A DNA stretch of 23,152 bases from an uncultured bacterium (GCA_949288685.1 CASELB010000117.1:1-23152); one strand, 5' to 3'. Counted from the stretch's first letter, positions 1 to 8,500 are shown. Notes: generated from the sequence alone by a model not told the origin. Numbers and translations: made by a program.

Positions 1-42
1 GAAAAATTAAAAATTGCTTTAGCGGAACTGGAGGGCAAATAG
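1..42 (+). CDS. C-terminal end of an upstream gene, probably the transketolase N-terminal subunit (partial)
   Basis: Frame 1 is open from the left edge and encodes 13 residues ending in ELEGK before a TAG at 40-42. The stop lies two bases before the ATG of the next gene, a transketolase C-terminal subunit. In split transketolases the N-terminal (ThDP-binding) subunit gene normally sits directly upstream of the C-terminal one. The assignment rests on that context only, because the visible residues are not diagnostic. Confidence 0.5.
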   Translation, partial: EKLKIALAELEGK

Positions 43-44
43 GG

Positions 45-947
45 ATGAGAATGGTTTTTGCGGATACGCTTTTGGAATTGGCAGCTAAAGATGAAAGAAT
101 TTGCCTTGTTACTCCGGATATGGGGTATGGAATACTGGATAAGTTTCAACAAAAATTTCCTGAAAGATATTTTAATCTCGGGATTACGGAACAAAATACA
201 ATGACCGTTGCTGCAGGTATGGCGCTTGCAGGCATGAAACCTTATGTGTACAGTATTATTCCGTTTGTTGTACACAGATGTCTTGAACAAATCAGGGTAG
301 ATGTCTCTTATATGAAAACAGATGTAAAAATTATCGGTGTGGGGTCAGGGTTTGAGTACGGAGCAGCAGGCGCGACACATCATGGTACGGAAGATATTTC
401 AATAATGAGAGCGTTGCCGGATATGCGGATTTTTGCGCCGGGTGATAATTTTGAGATGGCAGAGATTACAAAACTTACAGCATCGGATAATAAACCGGCT
501 TATATAAGAATCGGGCGCCATAATCACGGGATAATTAACGGGAATAAAACTATTGAATTAGGAAAAGCGTCTGTAATAGAAAAAGGCAAGGAGATTGCTT
601 TGATAGCAACGGGCAATATGCTTCCCGTTGCGTATGATTATGCGCAGTATCTTAAAAATAACGGTGCTCAGCCTGAATTAATCAGTATGCATACAGTTAA
701 GCCTATTGATAAAGAATGTATTGTAAATCTTATTGGGCGCGGTATGAAGATAATAACCTTTGAGGAGCATACAATAATCGGCGGTCTGGGTTCCGCTGTT
801 GCTGAAATTATTGCAGAAAGCGGTAAGGGCATTGAATTTAAACGTGTCGGGATTAATGACAAATATTCACACATTGTAGGGTCCGCAAACTATATAAGAG
901 AGCAGTTTAAACTTGATTTGAAAGGAGTAATTTCACAGTGTTGTTAA
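45..947 (+). CDS. Transketolase-like C-terminal subunit (ThDP-dependent two-carbon transfer)
   Basis: This 300-residue protein matches the pyrimidine-binding plus C-terminal half of a split transketolase. GITEQN near residues 46-51 carries the Glu that activates the thiamine diphosphate pyrimidine ring. HHGTEDISIMRALP near 112-125 and IRIGRH are further family motifs. With the N-terminal subunit presumed upstream it would move a two-carbon ketol unit between sugar phosphates, or onto a keto sugar. Its place in a sugar-nucleotide operon suggests branched or unusual sugar synthesis rather than the pentose phosphate pathway; that is inference. ATG 45 has GAGG ten bases upstream, while ATG 51, two codons later, has AGGG six bases upstream, so either may be used. 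The 3' end overlaps the next gene by 10 bases. Confidence 0.85.
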   Translation: MRMVFADTLLELAAKDERICLVTPDMGYGILDKFQQKFPERYFNLGITEQNTMTVAAGMALAGMKPYVYSIIPFVVHRCLEQIRVDVSYMKTDVKIIGVGSGFEYGAAGATHHGTEDISIMRALPDMRIFAPGDNFEMAEITKLTASDNKPAYIRIGRHNHGIINGNKTIELGKASVIEKGKEIALIATGNMLPVAYDYAQYLKNNGAQPELISMHTVKPIDKECIVNLIGRGMKIITFEEHTIIGGLGSAVAEIIAESGKGIEFKRVGINDKYSHIVGSANYIREQFKLDLKGVISQCC

Positions 948-1963
948 TGGATTTTTTAAAAGATGAGTATGATGCAATAAAGTTAAAAGAGCGGCATAAG
1001 TTAAGAAACAAAACAGTACTGATAACCGGCGGTAACGGGTTAATCGGCTCAAATATTGTAAATTACCTGCAGTTTTTGAATAAAAAAGAAGGGCTTAACC
1101 TTAAACTGCTTGTACATTCTTTTTCAAAACCGGTTGAATGGCTGCCTGTTGATGAAAATATTGAATATTTTAGTTCTGATTTAAACGCGGGCTTTCCTGA
1201 GTGGAAGTTTGATTATTTAATTAATACGGCAACTTACGGCACTCCTAAAAAGTTTTTGCAAAATAAACTTCAAACTATAAAGTTGAATACCGAAACTTAT
1301 ACAAAACTTCTTGAACTTGCAAGACTGAATAATGCAACGGTACTTCAAATGTCATCATCCGAGGCTTACGGGCAGGTGCCGGACGGGCGGGATTCTGTTG
1401 ATGAAAGTTATAACGGAGATGTTTGTACATTTGCCCCGAGAGCAATTTACGGGGAATCAAAAAGACTTTCCGAAACAATTTCTAAAGTTTTTATTGATGA
1501 AGGTATGGATATAAAAATAATAAGACTTGCAATCGGCTATGGTGCAGGTGTTAAGTATGACGATTCCCGGTTTATTAATGAGTTTATAAAGAAGGCAATT
1601 AATAACGGAGAAATTGTAATGCTTGATGAAGGAAAAGTACTACGCCAGTTGAGTTTTATTACAGATACTATTGAAATGATTTTAAATATAACTCTATCAG
1701 GCAAAGAGCGTATTTATAATGTAGGCGGGGTTGATATCAAGAGTATAAGAGAAATAGCGGAAGTCATAGCCCAAAATGAAGGTGTTGAAGTTAAATTGCC
1801 GGAGGTTTCTACATCGGTTGGCGGAACTCCTAAAAGTTTAATCCTGGATATTACAAGATATATCAATGAGTTTGGCTGTCCGGATTTTATACCTTATCAA
1901 AAAGGGCTGGCAAAAACGGCGGAGTGGATAAAAGAGTTAAGCAGGGTGAAAGCAGGTGTGTAA
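938..1963 (+). CDS. NAD-dependent epimerase/dehydratase (extended SDR), sugar-nucleotide modifying
   Basis: A 341-residue extended short-chain dehydrogenase. The Rossmann glycine motif GGNGLIG is at residues 31-37, a serine-rich SSSEAYG strand at about 139-145, and the catalytic Tyr171-x-x-x-Lys175 pair follows. These enzymes reduce, epimerise or dehydrate nucleotide sugars. The substrate cannot be read from sequence. It starts at GTG 938, with AAAGGAG at 921-927 giving ten-base spacing. The ATG at 947 is 19 bases from that site and less likely. A 20-30 residue charged extension precedes the Rossmann fold. The gene overlaps the transketolase subunit by 10 bases and abuts gmd, so translational coupling is likely. 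It may act on the product of the transketolase pair. Confidence 0.8.
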   Translation: MLLMDFLKDEYDAIKLKERHKLRNKTVLITGGNGLIGSNIVNYLQFLNKKEGLNLKLLVHSFSKPVEWLPVDENIEYFSSDLNAGFPEWKFDYLINTATYGTPKKFLQNKLQTIKLNTETYTKLLELARLNNATVLQMSSSEAYGQVPDGRDSVDESYNGDVCTFAPRAIYGESKRLSETISKVFIDEGMDIKIIRLAIGYGAGVKYDDSRFINEFIKKAINNGEIVMLDEGKVLRQLSFITDTIEMILNITLSGKERIYNVGGVDIKSIREIAEVIAQNEGVEVKLPEVSTSVGGTPKSLILDITRYINEFGCPDFIPYQKGLAKTAEWIKELSRVKAGV

Positions 1964-3052
1964 ATGAAAAAAGCGTTGATTACAGGTGTGACCGGTCAGG
2001 ACGGAAGTTATTTAGCGGAATTTTTACTTGAAAAAGGATACGAAGTTCACGGTATAAAGAGAAGAGCGTCTTCCTTTAATACCCAGAGGATTGACCATAT
2101 TTATCAGGATATTCATGAGGAGGGTACAAGATTTTTCCTGCATTATGGAGATTTGTCGGACTCGACTAATCTGGAAAAATTGGTGTATGATATTCAGCCT
2201 GATGAAATTTATAATCTTGCTGCACAGTCGCACGTAAAAGTATCGTGGGATTGTCCGGAGTATACGGCGGATTGTGATGCTCTGGGAACATTGAGACTGC
2301 TTGAGGCAATCAGGATGAACCACCTTGAGAATAAAACAAAATTCTATCAGGCATCAACATCGGAATTGTACGGGCTGATTCAGGAGCCGGTACAAAATGA
2401 AAAAACACCGTTTTATCCCCGTTCACCGTATGCGGTTGCAAAACTTTATGCGTACTGGATTTGTGTGAACTACAGAGAATCTTTTGGTCTGTGGGCAGCA
2501 AACGGAATTTTGTTTAATCATGAATCCCCGAGACGCGGCGAAACTTTTGTAACAAGAAAAATTACAATGGCGGCAACACGGATTAAGCTCGGGCTGCAGG
2601 AGAAACTTTATCTGGGTAATCTTAACGCAAAGAGAGATTGGGGGCATGCGAAAGACTATGTAAGAGGCATGTGGCAAATCATGCAGCAGGAAAAGCCTGT
2701 GGATTATGTACTTGCAACCGGAACAACAACATCAATAAGAGATTTCTGTCTTATGGTGTTTAAAGAACTCGGTATAAATATTGAGTTTACCGGCGAAGGA
2801 CTGAAAGAGCGCGGTATTGATACAGCAACGGGCAAAACCGTTATAGAAATTGACCCGCGTTATTTCAGACCGGCTGAGGTTGATTTACTGCTTGGTGACA
2901 GCTCAAAGGCGAGAAAGGAACTGGGCTGGGAGCCGGAATATGATTTAGGTATGCTGGTTAAAGAGATGGTTGAGGCGGATTTAGAACTCGCAAAGAAAGA
3001 AAAAACACTTAAAGAAGCGGGTTATAAAGTCTTGATACCGCAGGAGGCGTAA
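1964..3052 (+). CDS. gmd: GDP-mannose 4,6-dehydratase
   Basis: Converts GDP-D-mannose to GDP-4-keto-6-deoxy-D-mannose, the first step towards GDP-L-fucose, GDP-rhamnose, GDP-perosamine or GDP-colitose. The 362 residues match the family length. The N-terminal motif GVTGQDGSYLAE (residues 8-19) binds NADP. RRASSFNTQRID (34-45) is typical of Gmd. The catalytic set Thr132, Glu134, Tyr156 and Lys160 is present in STSELYG and YPRSPYAVAK. Later HESPRRGETFVTRK and RDWGHAKDYV motifs are also family hallmarks. The ATG follows the stop of the preceding SDR directly (TAAATG), so the two are probably coupled. The two GDP-fucose-synthase-like genes downstream are the expected partners. A GDP-6-deoxy-heptose dehydratase is a less likely alternative. 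Confidence 0.96.
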   Translation: MKKALITGVTGQDGSYLAEFLLEKGYEVHGIKRRASSFNTQRIDHIYQDIHEEGTRFFLHYGDLSDSTNLEKLVYDIQPDEIYNLAAQSHVKVSWDCPEYTADCDALGTLRLLEAIRMNHLENKTKFYQASTSELYGLIQEPVQNEKTPFYPRSPYAVAKLYAYWICVNYRESFGLWAANGILFNHESPRRGETFVTRKITMAATRIKLGLQEKLYLGNLNAKRDWGHAKDYVRGMWQIMQQEKPVDYVLATGTTTSIRDFCLMVFKELGINIEFTGEGLKERGIDTATGKTVIEIDPRYFRPAEVDLLLGDSSKARKELGWEPEYDLGMLVKEMVEADLELAKKEKTLKEAGYKVLIPQEA

Positions 3053-3054
3053 TT

Positions 3055-4231
3055 GTGCGTATAAAGGCTTTTCAAAGAATAATAGATTCAATAAGAGGGA
3101 AAAAGCGGACATTGGCACCAGAGCCTTTTATACCCAATGTTTTTAATTCAAATTTTAACAAAAAAGTTTTAGTATCTTATATTTTAGTTCCGTTTTTGGT
3201 AAATAGAGACAAATGGGCAAATCATACAAATAATTATGAATGTTATACAGCATGTGAGATTTTTCATAAATTAGGGTATCAGGTTGATGTTGTGTACTTT
3301 GAGTATTTATTACCGGCGGAAAAGATTAGTGAATATGAAGTTGTATACGGTTTCGGGCGCTGTTTCAATGCAGCGCTGCCAAATCCGAAAATTAAAACAA
3401 TATATTATACCACAATGTGTCATAGTGATTATATGAATTATGCTACAATAAAACGCGGTTTGGATGTGTATAAAGAAAAAGGATTTTATGACCCCAACAG
3501 TATAAGAACAACGATAATGTTTGATAAGTCAGCTTTGCAGTTTGTTGATTTGATTATTGCACTCGGTAACGGCTTTAGCGCAGAAACTTATAAAAAATCA
3601 GAAACTCAGAATAATGTAAAATCATTAGATTTGTTTCCGCTGTCACCAAACCCTGTTGATGCTTCTCAAAAAGATTTTGAAAAAATTAAAAGAAATTTTG
3701 TATGGTTTGCATCATTAGGGGCAATTCATAAAGGATTGGATTTGGTTATTGATGTATTTTTAAAACGTAAAGATATTAATTTAACCATTTGCGGTTTTAA
3801 TTCTTCAGAAACTGAATTTTTTAATTATTACAAAGATGTTCTTGAGAACAAGATTGGAAACATCCGGAATGCGGGCTTTGTACATCCCCTGAGCGAAGAA
3901 TTTAAAAGACTTATGATGAATAATACAGGCTGTATAATGCCGAGTTTATGCGAAACAGGCGGGGGGGGGGCTGAAATGCTTATGTGACGGCGGTTTGCTG
4001 CCAATTGTGTCGAAACAGACCGGAATAGATGTTGAACAGTACGGGTTTCAGTTGGAAGAACATACTACGGCTGAAATTGAGAGAAAAATAGATAAGGTAT
4101 TAGATACACCTACAGACAAATTAAAAGATTTGAGTATAAGAGTTCAAAATGACAGTATTGCAAGGTATTCGTATGATAATTACCGGAAACAGCTCACAAA
4201 ATATATAGAAGATGTAATCAGAGACAGATAA
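3055..4231 (+). CDS. Glycosyltransferase family 4-type, interrupted by a frame change at a G10 tract
   Basis: Two reading frames together encode one GT-B glycosyltransferase. The first (GTG 3055 to TGA 3985-3987) starts behind a strong AGGAGG at 3042-3047. It holds the N-terminal domain and part of the C-terminal domain, including HKGLDLVIDVF and MPSLCETGGG. The conserved continuation LKCLCDGGLLPIVSKQTGID is encoded one frame over, from 3971, and ends at TAA 4229-4231. Removing a single G from the run at 3961-3970 joins them into about 391 residues, the normal length for the family. As sequenced the product is truncated after residue 310 and lacks most of the nucleotide-sugar-binding region. 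This is either a phase-variable OFF state, programmed slippage, or a sequencing error. The gene sits between gmd and the fucose-synthase-like genes, so it may transfer a GDP-sugar. Confidence 0.8.
3961..3970 (+). repeat. Homopolymeric G10 tract inside a glycosyltransferase gene
   Basis: Ten consecutive Gs in an otherwise AT-rich gene, exactly where the reading frame of the glycosyltransferase shifts. Nine or twelve Gs restore one continuous frame; ten truncates the protein seven codons after the run. This is the structure of a slipped-strand contingency locus. Confidence 0.9.
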
Positions 4232-4232
4232 T

Positions 4233-5171
4233 ATGGATAAAAATACAAAAATATATATAACAGGCGGGAGCGGACTTGTCGGGAGGAATATTATTGAAAA
4301 TCCCGATATTGCGGAAAGCTGTATATTTGCTCCTTCACACTCCGATTTGGACTTGCTGGATTACAATGCGGTTTTTGCTTATATAAAAAAGATTAAACCT
4401 GATTTTATTATTCATACCGCGGGACAGGTGGGCGGTATTCAGGCAAATATTGATGATGCGTACGGATTTTTTACAAACAATATGATTATGGGTATAAATG
4501 TTATCCGCGCGGCAAAAGAGTGCGGTGTTACGAGGGTTTTAAATCTTTCAAGCTCTTGTTCGTATCCCTGCGAGGCGCCAAACCCGTTGACAGAAGATAT
4601 GATTTTTACCGGTGCGTTTGAACCGACAAATGAGGGGTATGCTATTGCTAAAACCGCAATTTTAAGAATGTGTGAGTATATTTCAGGACAGTTTGAAGGA
4701 TATCATTACAAAACTATAATACCGTGCAATCTTTACGGGCGGTATGACAAGTTTTCACCGCTTAAGTCACACCTGATTCCGGCAATTATAAGGAAAATTC
4801 ATGCGGCAAAGGTGAATAATATCAGCACTGTTGAAATATGGGGTGACGGATTATCAAGACGCGAGTTTATGTATGCTGGTGACCTGGCAAAGATTATTGC
4901 TTCAATTCTTAAACGCTTTGAAGAGATGCCGGATGTTATAAATGTCGGTCTGGGGTATGACCACACGATTAATGAGTATTACGAAACCGTTGCAAAAGCT
5001 GCGGGGTATAATGGCGGGTTTACACACGATTTGTCCAAACCTGCCGGCATGAAACAAAAACTGCTGGATATTTCAAAACAAAAAGAACTGGGGCTGGAGG
5101 CTCATTGTTCGCTTGAAGAGGGAATAAAAGCGACTTATGAGTATTTTATAAACGAGTACAAAGGAGAATAA
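4233..5171 (+). CDS. GDP-L-fucose synthase-like NAD-dependent epimerase/reductase (first of two paralogues)
   Basis: A 312-residue extended SDR of the GDP-fucose synthase type. It has TGGSGLVG at residues 10-17, AGQVGG, the SSSCSYP strand that carries the active-site Ser and Cys, and NEGYAIAK with the catalytic Tyr and Lys. PCNLYG and HLIPAIIRKIHAAK follow, the latter containing the family's active-site His. These enzymes perform 3,5-epimerisation and 4-reduction of GDP-4-keto-6-deoxymannose. The gene follows the glycosyltransferase by one base and the second paralogue follows two bases after its stop. It is more divergent from canonical WcaG/Fcl than its neighbour, so it may have a different stereochemical outcome or only one of the two activities. 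Confidence 0.8.
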   Translation: MDKNTKIYITGGSGLVGRNIIENPDIAESCIFAPSHSDLDLLDYNAVFAYIKKIKPDFIIHTAGQVGGIQANIDDAYGFFTNNMIMGINVIRAAKECGVTRVLNLSSSCSYPCEAPNPLTEDMIFTGAFEPTNEGYAIAKTAILRMCEYISGQFEGYHYKTIIPCNLYGRYDKFSPLKSHLIPAIIRKIHAAKVNNISTVEIWGDGLSRREFMYAGDLAKIIASILKRFEEMPDVINVGLGYDHTINEYYETVAKAAGYNGGFTHDLSKPAGMKQKLLDISKQKELGLEAHCSLEEGIKATYEYFINEYKGE

Positions 5172-5172
5172 A

Positions 5173-6117
5173 ATGGCGGATAAAAATAAAAAGATATATA
5201 TAGCGGGGCATAGAGGGCTTGTTGGAAGTGCTGTAAAAAGAGAATTTGAAAGAAGAGGATATACAAATCTCGTTTTTAAAACCCATGAGGAGTTGGATTT
5301 AACAGACTCAAATGCAGTTACTGATTTTTTTGAACAAGAAAAGCCGCAATGGGTTATACAAGCGGCGGCGAAAGTTGGCGGTATTGTCGGGAATAATACT
5401 TTTCCTGTTGAATTTATGATGGAGAATTTGAAAATTCAGAATAACATAATAGAAAACTCATATAAATATAATGTGGAGAAACTATTGTTTCTGGGGTCAA
5501 GTTGTATTTATCCTAAAACAACGCCGCAGCCTATTAAGGAAGAATATCTGTTGTCAGATTATCTTGAGAAAACTAATGAAGGCTATGCTTTAGCTAAGAT
5601 TTGCGGAATTAAACTCTGTAATTACTATAATCGTGAATACGGTACAAATTATATGTGTGTTATGCCTTGCAGTTTGTATGGTGTCGGGGATAATTATCAT
5701 CCTCAAAATGCTCATGTTATACCAATGTTAATAAGAAGGTTTCATGAGGCAAAAATTAATAACATCCCCGAAACGGTTGTTTGGGGAACAGGTACTCCGC
5801 GGAGGGAATTTATATTTGTAGATGATTTAGCGGAGGCAATTGTTTTTCTGATGGAAAATAAAAATGCGGATGATATCGGGGAGTTGATAAATATAGGGGC
5901 GGGGTATGATATGCCCATTGCAGAAATAGCAGAGTTAATAAAAGAGATTGTAGGTTATAACGGGCGTCTGGTTTATGATACATCAAAGCCGGACGGAACT
6001 ATGCGCAAACTCATTGACACTTCGCGAATTAATAATATGGGCTGGCATGCTAAAACTGATTTTAAACAGGGCTTAAAAGTCGTGTATCAGGATTTTTTAA
6101 ACAGAAAAATATTATAA
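5173..6117 (+). CDS. fcl: GDP-L-fucose synthase (GDP-4-keto-6-deoxymannose 3,5-epimerase/4-reductase)
   Basis: A 314-residue protein with all hallmarks of GDP-L-fucose synthase. AGHRGLVGSA (residues 11-20) is the NADP motif, and AAAKVGGI follows. GSSCIYPK (108-115) supplies Ser109 and Cys111, and NEGYALAK supplies Tyr138 and Lys142. The NAHVIPMLIRRFHEAK segment contains the acid/base His. It takes the Gmd product to GDP-L-fucose. The start ATG at 5173 is preceded by AAAGGAG at 5160-5166. It is tandem with a diverged paralogue two bases upstream, and a ferredoxin-fusion gene follows after a 19-base gap. The presence of two such reductases with one Gmd may allow two different 6-deoxy sugars to be made. 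Confidence 0.92.
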   Translation: MADKNKKIYIAGHRGLVGSAVKREFERRGYTNLVFKTHEELDLTDSNAVTDFFEQEKPQWVIQAAAKVGGIVGNNTFPVEFMMENLKIQNNIIENSYKYNVEKLLFLGSSCIYPKTTPQPIKEEYLLSDYLEKTNEGYALAKICGIKLCNYYNREYGTNYMCVMPCSLYGVGDNYHPQNAHVIPMLIRRFHEAKINNIPETVVWGTGTPRREFIFVDDLAEAIVFLMENKNADDIGELINIGAGYDMPIAEIAELIKEIVGYNGRLVYDTSKPDGTMRKLIDTSRINNMGWHAKTDFKQGLKVVYQDFLNRKIL

Positions 6118-6136
6118 GAATAGAAGGATAGAGAAT

Positions 6137-8500
6137 ATGAATAAGATTTTAATTGATACTAAAAATTGTACGGGCTGCGGTGCCTGTGTAAATGCCTGTC
6201 CTGTCGGGGCTTTATCATTAAAGTATGATGAGAACGGGTTTTATAAACCGTTTCTGGATGAAACTAAATGTACTCACTGCGGTAAGTGTGAACATATTTG
6301 TCCGCTTAATAAAACAAACCGGAATAACAATGACAAGAAGCCGCCTTTGTATGTATTTAATAACTATTCAAAGGATGCCGTAAAATCGGCTACAGCAGGC
6401 GGGTTTCAGATACTGGCAAAGCATTTTCTTGCACAGGGCGGCAAAGTCACAGGTGCGGCGTGGGATGAGAATTGGCGCTGTGTTCATATAATGGTTGATA
6501 ATGAAAAAGATTTGCCCCGGCTATTTAAAAGCAAATATGTTCAATGTTTTATGGGAGATATTTATAAACAAACAAAAACAGAGTTAGAGAAAGGTATAAA
6601 AGTCCTGTTTTCGGGGCTGCCCTGTCAGATAGCCGGATTGTACTCGTTTTTAGGCAAAGATTACCCGAATCTTTATACTGTGGATTTACTTTGTAATAAT
6701 GCACCTTCTGAAAAACATTTTCATAAGTTTCTTGATGAGACCTACGGCTTAAGTAATATATCGGAAATAGATTTTCGATGGAAACCGGAGGGTGAAGAAT
6801 GTAAAAAAATGATAATGAAAGTGGGATTGAAAAACGGTGAAACCTTTTATTCCGACATCTGGTCAAAAACTTACTACTACTACTACTACTACTACTACGC
6901 TTTTAATCGCAGACTTTTAGCAGGAAGTCATTGCGAAAATTGTCATTATGCAAAATTTCCGCGGCAGGCGGATATTACTCTCGGTGATATTTGGGGCGCG
7001 GAACAGGTAGATAAAAGGTTTGCCGGACTTAAGTCCGAGTCTGTAATTGTTAATAATAAAAAGGGAAAAGAGCTTTTTAACATTATAAAATCTCAGGTTG
7101 AAGAGGTCCGCGAAATTCCTTTAGATATAATTATAAGTATGCACCCCGTATTAAAACAAAAATGGGCAGTTCACCCGCTGCGCGACAGGATGTTTGATTT
7201 ATTAAAAATATATTCGTTTAAAGATGCCTGTGAAAAAGTTTTTGAAGACAGATACGATATCGGCGTAGTAGGGATTCCTACAAATCCTAATTTTGGCGGC
7301 GGGTTGACTTATGCAGCATTAAAATGGGCGCTGGAGGATATGGGAAAATCCGTTTTAACAATCTCCCCGCCGGGACCGGATATCCCGTGGCTTCCTAAAA
7401 GGATTACAAACTTTAAAGAAAGTCCTTACAAAGATTATGAACTTGTTTGTTATCCTTCAAAATATGCGATGCAAGAATTGAATAATAAATGTGATATGTT
7501 TCTTGTAGGGTCTGACCAGATGTATTCCACCCATTTTGGAAATAATAATGGTATTCTTACAGACATAGATGAGGTTTCTCTGCTTGAATGGGCATGGGAT
7601 AGCAAGAAAAAAGCGGCTTATTCAGCTTCTTTCGGGCAGGATGACTTAGTTTGTCCTCCGGATATGAGAAATCGTATGCGATATTTTTTACGTAAGTTTG
7701 ATAATTTTTCCGTGAGAGAACGTTCAGCCGTTGATTTATGTAAAAAAGAGTTTGATATGGACGTACCGTTTGTGCTTGACCCTGTTTTTATATGCGATAG
7801 GAAGCATTTTGATAAACTGATTGCGCGCGGTAAGTCTGTAAATGGTATTGCGGCTTATATTCTTGATGAATCAGAAGAGAAGAATAAAATGCTATCAATT
7901 ATTTCCAATCGTTTTTCTTACAAGATTAATGTTCTTGAAAATGCAACCGGTAAATATGATGAAGCCATGGATATGGAAGATTGGCTTGCAGCCTATGCGA
8001 CTTCCGATTTTGTGGTAACAGATTCCTTCCACGGTACTTGTTTTGCAATAATATTTAATAAACCGTTTATCGTTGTTGCAAATCAGTGGCGCGGAATGAC
8101 TAGGTTTAAACTGCTGGAAGAATTTGGGCTGGAAAATAGGCTTGTTTATTCATTTGAAGATTTTGAAAAACGTAAGGAAGAAGTACTTGCGCCTGTTGAC
8201 TGGGAAAACGTTAATGCAAGAATGCGGGTTTTGAAAGAAAGCAGTTTGAAAATTCTTAGAGAGGCTATTGAGCCTAAACAAAAAGAACCTTCGGATTATG
8301 ACATTTTAAAAATTGAAATTGAAAAAGTAAAAAATGAAAAATTGTCTGCTCTTGAAGATATAAATAATAAAATTGAACAAATAAAACGGAATACGTTTTT
8401 AAAAAGATTGTGTTCGAAATATCGTTCTAAAGACGGTAGATATAGAATTGTGCAATTATTAGGTTTTAAAATTAAAATGAGGAGGAAACATGTTAGGTAA
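6137..8500 (+). CDS. Fusion: 2x[4Fe-4S] ferredoxin / coenzyme F420 hydrogenase-dehydrogenase beta-like / polysaccharide pyruvyl transferase
   Basis: A 787-residue multidomain protein. Residues 11-22 (CTGCGACVNACP) and 45-56 (CTHCGKCEHICP) each bind a [4Fe-4S] cluster. Residues of about 80-365 match the F420 hydrogenase/dehydrogenase beta family, with SGLPCQIAGL, a Cys-x-x-Cys (CENC) and DITLGDIWG. From about 374 onwards a CsaB/WcaK-type pyruvyl transferase domain follows, with GGGLTYAALKWAL, FLVGSDQMY, SVRERSA and TDSFHGTCFA. A predicted coiled coil (about 710-745) and a basic tail, LLGFKIKMRRK, end the protein. The likely role is adding a pyruvate ketal to a glycan, coupled to an iron-sulfur redox domain of unknown task. 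Nine TAC codons give a tyrosine run at 246-254. The 3' end overlaps the GT8 gene by 11 bases. Confidence 0.85.
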   Translation: MNKILIDTKNCTGCGACVNACPVGALSLKYDENGFYKPFLDETKCTHCGKCEHICPLNKTNRNNNDKKPPLYVFNNYSKDAVKSATAGGFQILAKHFLAQGGKVTGAAWDENWRCVHIMVDNEKDLPRLFKSKYVQCFMGDIYKQTKTELEKGIKVLFSGLPCQIAGLYSFLGKDYPNLYTVDLLCNNAPSEKHFHKFLDETYGLSNISEIDFRWKPEGEECKKMIMKVGLKNGETFYSDIWSKTYYYYYYYYYAFNRRLLAGSHCENCHYAKFPRQADITLGDIWGAEQVDKRFAGLKSESVIVNNKKGKELFNIIKSQVEEVREIPLDIIISMHPVLKQKWAVHPLRDRMFDLLKIYSFKDACEKVFEDRYDIGVVGIPTNPNFGGGLTYAALKWALEDMGKSVLTISPPGPDIPWLPKRITNFKESPYKDYELVCYPSKYAMQELNNKCDMFLVGSDQMYSTHFGNNNGILTDIDEVSLLEWAWDSKKKAAYSASFGQDDLVCPPDMRNRMRYFLRKFDNFSVRERSAVDLCKKEFDMDVPFVLDPVFICDRKHFDKLIARGKSVNGIAAYILDESEEKNKMLSIISNRFSYKINVLENATGKYDEAMDMEDWLAAYATSDFVVTDSFHGTCFAIIFNKPFIVVANQWRGMTRFKLLEEFGLENRLVYSFEDFEKRKEEVLAPVDWENVNARMRVLKESSLKILREAIEPKQKEPSDYDILKIEIEKVKNEKLSALEDINNKIEQIKRNTFLKRLCSKYRSKDGRYRIVQLLGFKIKMRRKHVR
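6872..6898 (+). repeat. (TAC)9 trinucleotide repeat encoding poly-tyrosine
   Basis: Nine perfect TAC units in frame, encoding Tyr246-254 of the ferredoxin/F420-beta/pyruvyl transferase fusion. The run sits just before the AFNRR segment and the conserved Cys cluster of the F420-beta domain. Changes in repeat number would alter length without shifting the frame. Confidence 0.95.

Noticed and set aside
3988..4231. The second part of the split glycosyltransferase as a separate 78-residue gene from TTG 3995
   Set aside because: It begins in the middle of a conserved glycosyltransferase motif, with no ribosome site; it is the out-of-frame C-terminus of the gene at 3055.
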